A stretch of 64,000 nucleotides of DNA from Phallus indusiatus. Taxonomy: Eukaryota > Basidiomycota > Agaricomycetes > Phallales > Phallaceae. Location of the stretch: positions 446,930-510,929 of the forward strand of contig JAQFWX010000012.1 of NCBI GenBank assembly GCA_027605045.1, read 5' to 3'. A model generated the notes under the pieces. The model did not search any database, was not told where the DNA came from, and was given only the letters and a program-made list of their open reading frames with translations. Each line of letters starts with the position of its first letter. Within the stretch, counting starts at the first letter, position 1. Of the stretch, positions 57,409-64,000 are shown piece after piece. The translations under genes and the position numbers were made by a program.

Positions 57409-57960
57409 TTGAAACTGACCCTAGGGGTCGTCCAATTTTTCCCCGACGATCCAGACGTAAACATATATGATGTTCTGTCTCTCAAGTCTGGTATATCAAT
57501 GGCCGGAATCAAAACTGCATACTCTAGATTAGCCCTAACGTGTCACCCAGATAATCACGATGCAACATGGATGATGGAGCGAAGAAGAAAATCACGCGCA
57601 TCCACGCGATTTCAGCAAACTGGGTCTGCATATGCGGTACTGAGTGACGAGAAGAGGAGAGAGAGATATGACAAGACTAGGAGCATCAGTGAGAGCTCGT
57701 GAGAGGGCCGCGATGAACAGGGCTGGGAAATGTATTTTGCTGAGATATTTGAGAAGGTTATGAGAGCACGGCTGGACGAGATGCGAGAAGCCTATCAGGG
57801 TAATTGTTTGACGTAGTACCTTAATTACTATCATAACATTGCTTATGCTGTCTGCAGGTTCAGAGGAAGAAATATGCGATCTGAAGTATATCTTTCCTTT
57901 GCTGAAGGAGCATAATAAAACCCATCTCGTTTCCTGGGTAGTCGAGTTTGTCGGATGATA
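57409..57960 (+). pseudogene. DNAJC9-like J-domain protein, decayed
   Basis: The J domain is recognisable from NIYDVLSLKS through HPD (CHPDNHD, about residue 46) to AYAVLSDEKRRERYDKTRS. In DNAJC9-type proteins a short acidic linker with Trp and then GWE.YF follow. Here the reading frame has TGA at 57700-57702 and then resumes as EGRDEQGWEMYFAEIFEKV in the same frame, so one nonsense codon, where relatives usually have Trp, splits it. A further exon after an intron (about 57802-57858) gives SEEEICDLKYIFPLLKEH. The rest of the family's C-terminal part is not found downstream, so the gene is truncated as well. In its living form the family is a histone-linked Hsp70 co-chaperone. Confidence 0.7.
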
Positions 57961-59527
57961 AGAGCCTTTGTAAAAGAGTTTTTGAGAGGGGAAACAACGC
58001 ATGCCAAAGACACGCTTACAAATAGTAGGAGACAGAGACGGTATATTTACGCTCGGAAGAACGCGCAATCAATTTAGATATAAATGCATCAGTAATCTCA
58101 CGTTGGAAATGTATACATACCTGGTATCCTATCTTAAGCGCACCGGTACTATTCCTATGAATGAAGCTATAACGTATGGTATGGTTAGGGTCCATATGCG
58201 TGCGACGCCATTAGATACGTCGATTTGCAAGACCAGCCGGCGATGTTCACCATGAAATCGACTCATTTCGTATACGATGGTTCAAGCTGTAGCCCAACTG
58301 GTTGAAATGCAATATGCTCCTTTTTATAAACGTTATAAACGATGTACTCAAGTATTTATATAGAAACGCGTGGGCTGAGGCCGTTGAACTCGGAGAATAA
58401 CATCAGCTGGTTCAAACGAAGAGGATTTATTGAGGTCGTGAGGCGTTTCTTGTGCAGCAATCTCATTGAAAGCGCGGAGTTCTGCGTAAATCGGCGCTAG
58501 GTTATGATCATGAGCATGTGCTGTAAATCGCTTATGAAGCGGATATGATTCAATGAATTGAACGAAGTGTGGGGAGGTGTGCAAAATTGACGGTTCTTAC
58601 GGCTCCGAATTCGGCGTCATAGATATGATGAATTGAAGCCCTGATGGCTTTGGCTTCTCATTTAATTTAGATAAAAACATTTCTAGTGAGGAAGGAGAAA
58701 GTGTATGTCTTTACGGAATATGCCAGTTGGAATGAATTGAGAAGCCTTTATCTGAACAAGCTGACAGGAAGTAGAACAATTCACATGCACAGGAATTCTG
58801 CTTCGCTATTCCGAGGACCGAATGTCACTGTGAGAAATGATGGGAGTCATGAGACGGAGGTCATAGCACGATGATATTTAGAGTTCAAGGAGGCTATGGA
58901 TAAATATGTGGCAAGCGGACGGCATTGTGGGCGAATAGAAATTGGGCGATGGCTTGCGGACCGAAGGACGGAAACTTCGGCTAAGCTCAGAGGTATGCCA
59001 GTGTTAACACTCAAAAAAAGCTGGACCTTGTCGACAAAACCGCTGCCTTGGTTATATTCATGACATATTTGGATTTCAAATGAGGGACAACAAATTCAAA
59101 TTTCAAAAACTGGTAATTAATTATCTTCTTCTTATCAAAGTCCTAATCCGGATTTGGAATACTCAAGTCTCACTGGCTGGTCCTCGATTCATCCCCATCA
59201 TCGCGTCGGGAATCCACTGGCAGAGCGTGTTTTTTTCTCATGAATATCTAATCTTGTATTTTTTTCCGCGAGGAATCTCAAGGAACCAACATGTGAAATA
59301 TCAGCGAGATATGTTCCAGAATTGACTCTTATCGCGTAACTCTTCTATGTATGGAAATAATCTGTCAGACTAGAAGCAGGGAAAGTTTAGAAATTAGAAC
59401 CAATAGAACCGATGCAGCCATTTGCATCCACAAACGGCGCAACCATAACCGGCGCCCCGATTGCATGTATGCGTATATATACCATTATTTACAAGTTTAA
59501 ATCCCATAATCCATAATCTTCTTCTTC
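57961..59527. other. Intergenic region with no recognised gene
   Basis: About 1.57 kb. An open frame of 78 codons on the minus strand (58348-58584) and one of 62 on the plus strand (58686-58874) are too short and unlike known proteins. TATATATA at 59474-59481 belongs to the next gene. Confidence 0.45.
59474..59481 (+). promoter_or_regulatory. TATA box of alpha/beta hydrolase gene
   Basis: TATATATA, 46 bp upstream of the ATG at 59528. Confidence 0.5.
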
Positions 59528-61028
59528 ATGGCTCAATACGCTCATCTCTCAGATCCTGGCCCCGAATGGCTTTCGGTCGCCTCGTCCGTCCCAGCTTTCA
59601 TCGTCGACGGTGTTATAGAGTTCAGAGAAAAGTTTCTCTCCTTTTGGGAGGAAGCGAACAGTCAACTTCAGGCGGAACTCGGTGCACTCAAATGTAAGAG
59701 CGTTCTTTATTTGGTTAACCCTAAGCCGGGTTGAACCTTCAAGTTCCTTGGAAACTGGCGGGCTGATCATTACTCTTTACTTGACTTTATTCTCTCTCTC
59801 AGTGAAAGACCCGGACGACGATGTAATTGTTACGAATCTTCAAATTAAACAGGAGAATCATTCCATTCCTTGTCGGACGTATGTTCCCAAGGTCAAGCCC
59901 GAGCTGGATGAGAAAACCGACGAGAAATTCCCTCTTCTCTATTGGCTGTTCGGAGGCGGTACGTCTCTCCTGTTCAGAACTTTCTTAAAAAAAAAACCCT
60001 CTTCCTCACCCTCTTAGGCTGGGCTTTGGGAACGTTGGAGGACAATGATGCCATGTTGAGAGATCTTGCAATTACTCAGAGAATCACATGTGTTGCCATT
60101 GCGTATCGCCTTGCTCCTGAGAATCCATTCCCCGCACCAATAGACGACGCATATGCCGGTCTAAAATGGGTAAATCAAACCTTCTCCACGTGTCTCTATC
60201 TATCATGTCTAATGTTTTCTTTTTCACCCACACACGTGCATACTTTACCGTGACATACGTTCTAGGCCGTAGCTAATGCAGATAGTATATCGGTGGATAT
60301 CTCCAAAGGTGTTCTCGTCTCAGGATTATCAGCCGGCGGAAATATGGCAGCAGTTATTGCGCACAGATCTTTGAAAGATAAAGAACTGCGCGGGAAAATT
60401 ACTGGTCAACTTCTTATCGTGCCCGTTCTTATCGCATATACCGCATACCCTGAAAAGTAGAAGACGTTTTCCAAATTTCAAGCTACTAGTAACAAATCCC
60501 CTAACTTTCAATATAGATGGAAGTCTCAGCTTCTTTCTATGGAGCAGAACAAAGACGCTATAATACTGTCAAAGAAGACAATGAACCTCTTTTTCGGTAT
60601 GATCAATTTTCAAATACATATTTGAAATTTGTATCTGACCTCATTCATCTCTTTAGACGCTTATATAGGTGGTAAGCCAGAAAACGCATTCAATCCAGAC
60701 TTCAGCCCTCTCCTCTCTCCTTCATTCGAGGATCTTCCACCCGCATATATTCAAATCGCGGGTGGCGATCCATTACGAGACGAGGCTTTTTTGTATGACA
60801 AACTTTTGAAGGAGGCAGGTGTGAAAACTAAAGTAGACGTGTAAGTTCATAACAGGAGACGTCAATATTGGAACTGATTTTCACCCTCTCTCTCTTTCTA
60901 TTTTTAGGTATCCTGGCGTGCCTCATGCCTTCCATGCTTTCGCACCTACCTTTGAGTGGAGCAGAAACCAAGACGTAGATTTTAAAGCAGGTATCAAGTG
61001 GTTGTTGGGAAGATCCGAGTCGAAGTAA
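59528..61028 (+). CDS. Alpha/beta hydrolase fold-3 (hormone-sensitive-lipase-like) esterase
   Basis: About 370 residues in seven exons, each joined at consensus sites. Motifs in order: FPLLYWLFGGGW (oxyanion region), AYRLAPENPFPAP, VLVSGLSAGGNMA (nucleophile Ser), GGDPLRDEA (catalytic Asp) and YPGVPHAFHAF (catalytic His). The Ser-Asp-His set is complete. The HGGG box that normally stabilises the oxyanion has Phe in place of His (FGGG). The last exon ends WLLGRSESK-stop. The family hydrolyses short-chain or xenobiotic esters, commonly in the cytosol. There is no signal peptide. Introns of about 50-65 nt, for example GTAGAA..AATATAG at 60459-60518. Confidence 0.85.
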
Positions 61029-61709
61029 ATTTGGCTTCCTTCTTCCTTGATCCTTTTTTTCCCTTTTTTGGATGAGATCATCGAATGAATACAAGAATCA
61101 ATTACTTATATATTCACACAGTGGTTATTTCTAATAGAAAAAAGAGTTATACCGGCGCTTTGTTTTCTTGAAAAAGGCTCGGACCAAAAACACCTGAGAA
61201 AAGAATTTGCTCGCCGCTCAATATATGAGAGGATCTGCTCCAGAATCATATTTTAGGACATGTAAGTAGAATTTTTCTCACAGAGAAGAATGCGTTACGC
61301 ACACCTCCGAAGATAGAGTGGAACTCACCTGGCCGGGCGGATTCTGTTGATGAAACATCTTTGCTAGATCAGACGGATTGACGCGTGGTCCGAAGTTTTA
61401 TATTACCCATGATGCTTCTTAGTCTGTTTTCAGTAGTATCTCCCTGTTGGAAGAATCCAAGAGTCGAGGGTGACGTCCAGTAAAGGACTCTCAGAATTTA
61501 GCTTAGAGTCTGGGACGGTTTGGTAATACCGGTGTATCTGTGCATAGTGTGCGAACATGTACCAATGTAGACTATCTTGTCTGAGACCCGGACTACGGAG
61601 CACAATTATCAGGCGATAGAGGTCGAAATCCAACACTCTCCGCTTTGGATTTCCTATTATTCTGTATATTATGTAGTACAACGGGAGAAAAAATGAAAGT
61701 GAAAAAAAA
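61029..61709. other. 3' flanks of convergent genes
   Basis: 0.68 kb between the hydrolase and the p47 gene; AT-rich, nothing else seen. Confidence 0.45.
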
Positions 61710-63352
61710 TCACGTCATTCTCTGCACAACCACGCTATTTTTCAGACCGGCCTGCTCAATGGTTAAAGAATTATCGTTTAAGATACGAACGGGGAATGGT
61801 GTTTGAAGGATGTAAGGTGTTGAAGATGAACCAGGGCGTGATCTAGTCGAAATAAAACCGCTCAGAAAAGCAATGCCGTGTCAATAGGGAATGTCTTACG
61901 CGTTTATGAAATTTCTGATATCGCCCACGGTATGATGAAGATTCATGCGAGCAACGAGTCTGTCGGAAAGTTTTATGATGACGGAGAAATAGAAATGAAG
62001 GCACACTCACCTTGAGCCATCGGCAAACCGGACTTGAACACTCGTGGTCGGCAACGTCTGGTCGACTTCAAATTTCATTGTATTCTCTTCTCGCGCTGTG
62101 GATCTATCCGATCTTGGGAATGCACCTGGAGCTAAAAAAAAAATTTATGTGTTTGTGTTGTTTTAGTCGGTAAAATGACAACTTACGACTCGGATCAACA
62201 GAAGAATTGCTGACGATTTGAGGAACAACCGAACCGAGACGGTTTCCTTGACCCTCAAAAGGTGCAAGAGGACGTGACGGAGGTGGTATATAATCTTCGT
62301 TCAACCGTTTAGTCACTCGGAGTTCCACAGGTTGCCCCATCCGAACATTCAAAAATTGTGGAGGCGCGTGCCTATAAATAAAGGCGTGGTTAAAATTAAC
62401 AAGCAATTACAATACAGCTCGAGCTGACCCCGCGTTTATTTCATCTAGTAGTTGGTCATTTCCCGGTTGATCGTATCGCATCAAGGGACCGTCTTGGATG
62501 CTGAAACCGTTTCTCCAGAAGGTGATGTGGCGGGTAGCGACTTCTTGATCGTCTTCGGTCTCTTCCGCTGAAATCAATCAATTAATGAAGTGAGAATAAA
62601 CAACAAAGAATGGTATTTTACGCTGGGCGTTTGGATCAGGGACTAGGGCGGATTCGACTTCGTCTGAACCGAGGGTATAGCCTGAACCACGGAATGGACC
62701 GGCTGAGGTGGCAGTGGGTGGTGGGGCAGTACCAGCTCTATAAAGTTATTGAGAAGACAGTTAAGAGGTTTTTGCTGCTGAAAGAAACACGTAGTATGTA
62801 CATACTCTGCAGCTTTTCTGAGAATATCGCGCACGACGTGTGGACCCGATCGGTGTTCAGGATTTTCAACAGACAAACCACTAGATACGCGGGGAGGATG
62901 AAGTCTAGAAATATGCTTTGAAAGTCCCTGATTTACCTTCGTTCTCCTCCAGCATACCAATTTTCGCTATCACGATCTTGACCTTCTGGACCGTCATCAT
63001 CGTCATCATCGCTTGCATGACCACCAAAACCGGCGCCACCTAACGGAGCAGCCGACGAGCTCAAATCACGTAAAGTAGCAAATCGACTATTGGAGCTGAA
63101 TGCATTTCCTCTAATCGGAAATAAAAAGAAGAAGAACAATAAGTATTTCGTCCGTTATCTACCCCCAGAATTGAATGCGCCTTCTCACCTAGAACTGCTA
63201 GAAGAAGTCTGTGGCGTTGCTCCAATTCTTCCGATGCGCGGAGGCTGATTACTAGAACGATTCCACGACGATGGTAATGGTTCTGAGCGACCTCCTCCTA
63301 ATGAATAGCCCCCGGATGTTGTCCGGTTAGTGTTATCGTCGGGGTTCGACAT
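61710..63352 (-). CDS. p47/Shp1-type UBX protein (Cdc48 cofactor), UBA-less
   Basis: About 380 residues, multiple introns. From the start at 63352 (MSNPDDNTNRTTSGGYSLGG) come a Gly/Ser/Arg-rich stretch, an Asp run (SDDDDDDGPEG), the SEP domain (ITFWRNGFSIQDGPLMRYD, AGHAPPQFLNVRMGQPVEL) and a UBX domain (TTSVQVRFADGSR, LVARMNLHHTVGDIRNFI, ASRPG, YILQTPFPVRI), ending VVVQRMT-stop. The SEP and UBX domains let this family recruit the Cdc48/p97 ATPase. Shp1/p47 relatives usually begin with a UBA ubiquitin-binding domain, but only 330 bp separates this start from the divergent gene at 63685, and I found no UBA there. This makes it resemble p37. A further upstream in-frame ATG at 63490 gives no UBA either. 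Confidence 0.82.
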
Positions 63353-63684
63353 CGCGGGCGGTGTCACTGATTTATGTGTTACGTAAGCTGGCACGTTTGT
63401 CACGAGCATGTAGACGCCGGCACGTCCGTCGTCTTGGTCATCGTCTTGAAATCTTGATGACACTCGCTCAGTCTGTACTATGACCGTCAAGTTGGATGCT
63501 CATATTCTTTTTGTGCTGTGCCTAAGTTATGCATATAATTCACTTCTTTCTTCGTATACTCCTGGGATTGCTTGAACCACGCTTTGCACCACTTCCCACC
63601 GAAATTTAGATTTGAGTCTCCGCATGCAAATCTAATATTTAAACCCTTTTCAGCCCTGACCTCGACCGTCCCCGCGTTTTAGCC
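63353..63684. other. Divergent promoter between p47 and right-edge gene
   Basis: About 330 bp shared upstream region. No clear TATA box; likely bidirectional. Confidence 0.5.
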
Positions 63685-64000
63685 ATGGTCCATCTTAAAT
63701 GCCCCTGTGGCTTTCAAGCAAGAACGCACGAAGATCAAACGCAACATATGGACGAATGTCAATTATTTCAGGAAGAGTCCAAGTCTCTTCGAAAGGCAAT
63801 GTTCAACCGCGCAGAAGATGGTCCCAGAGGAGAGAAGCGGCGACATGTCGAAGACCCGTCAACCCCAATAGCAGCATTGGATAAAGTCAGTATGCTTCTC
63901 TTCCAAATGTTCTACTTATGCACCCTCCAACGTTGATATTAAGGTCCCTGCGATGCAAGGACCAATATTCAGGTTATTCAATCCACTGGACGACGATACC
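63685..64000 (+). CDS. Unknown protein, 5' part (runs off window)
   Basis: The first exon starts at MVHLKCPCGFQARTHEDQ. A CPC..H..C arrangement (C, C, H, C over about 20 residues) could form a small zinc finger. The exon then turns polar with EEESK/RKAM-type charged segments and a basic RRHVEDP. A likely intron (GTCAGT..TTAAG, about 63884-63942) is followed by more open reading frame to the edge. I do not recognise a family. It is divergent from the p47 gene. Confidence 0.5.

Noticed and set aside
58348..58584. 78-codon minus-strand open frame
   Set aside because: Short, no family, no clear splice or promoter context.

Overview
The window looks like nuclear DNA of a basidiomycete fungus, most likely an Agaricomycete (mushroom-forming). 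Introns are short (about 50-65 nt) with GT..AG ends and CTAAC/CTGAC-like branch sites. Gene families typical of that group are present: DUF6533 membrane proteins, a degenerate HNH-like protein, an F-box protein and stand-alone adenylation enzymes. Full Set1 and p47/Shp1 homologues also sit here. I saw no rRNA, tRNA or CRISPR array.

Layout. 1-18.1 kb is a tandem array of four DUF6533-type genes (copies A-D, all minus strand; A runs off the left edge) in units of about 3.4-3.7 kb. Copy B carries a 4.7-kb non-LTR retrotransposon (LINE) inserted antisense in an intron, with a 14-bp target-site duplication, an uninterrupted 1476-codon ORF and a hairpin-rich 3' UTR. Copy A is followed by a ~155-bp inverted duplication, and copy C's upstream region by a ~360-bp insertion related to a repeat near 39.7 kb.

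18.1-31.8 kb is a block of mostly enzyme genes: a secreted class 3 lipase, an orphan retrotransposon gag-like ORF, a GH31 alpha-xylosidase, a small single-pass membrane ORF, an HNH-like protein, an endonuclease/exonuclease/phosphatase-fold protein that has lost part of its active site, and a membrane-anchored histidine acid phosphatase. 34.1-39.1 kb holds two tandem stand-alone adenylate-forming enzymes. 40.9-42.3 kb is an F-box/LRR-like gene.

44.3-50.0 kb is the COMPASS H3K4 methyltransferase Set1, with a strikingly Arg-Asp-rich middle. 51.2-55.1 kb is a copper-type P1B ATPase with three N-terminal CxxC metal-binding motifs. 57.4-58.0 kb is a decayed DNAJC9-like J-protein. 59.5-61.0 kb is an alpha/beta hydrolase, 61.7-63.4 kb a UBA-less p47-type UBX protein, and a divergent unknown gene runs off the right edge.

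The genes do not form one obvious pathway. Lipase, xylosidase, phosphatase and alpha/beta hydrolase fit a saprotrophic lifestyle; Set1, p47 and the Cu-ATPase are housekeeping. The most dynamic part is the left 18 kb, where tandem duplication, inversion and retrotransposition overlap and where the array repeat reaches into the 3' end of the lipase gene. I found no convincing new defence or biosynthetic system.
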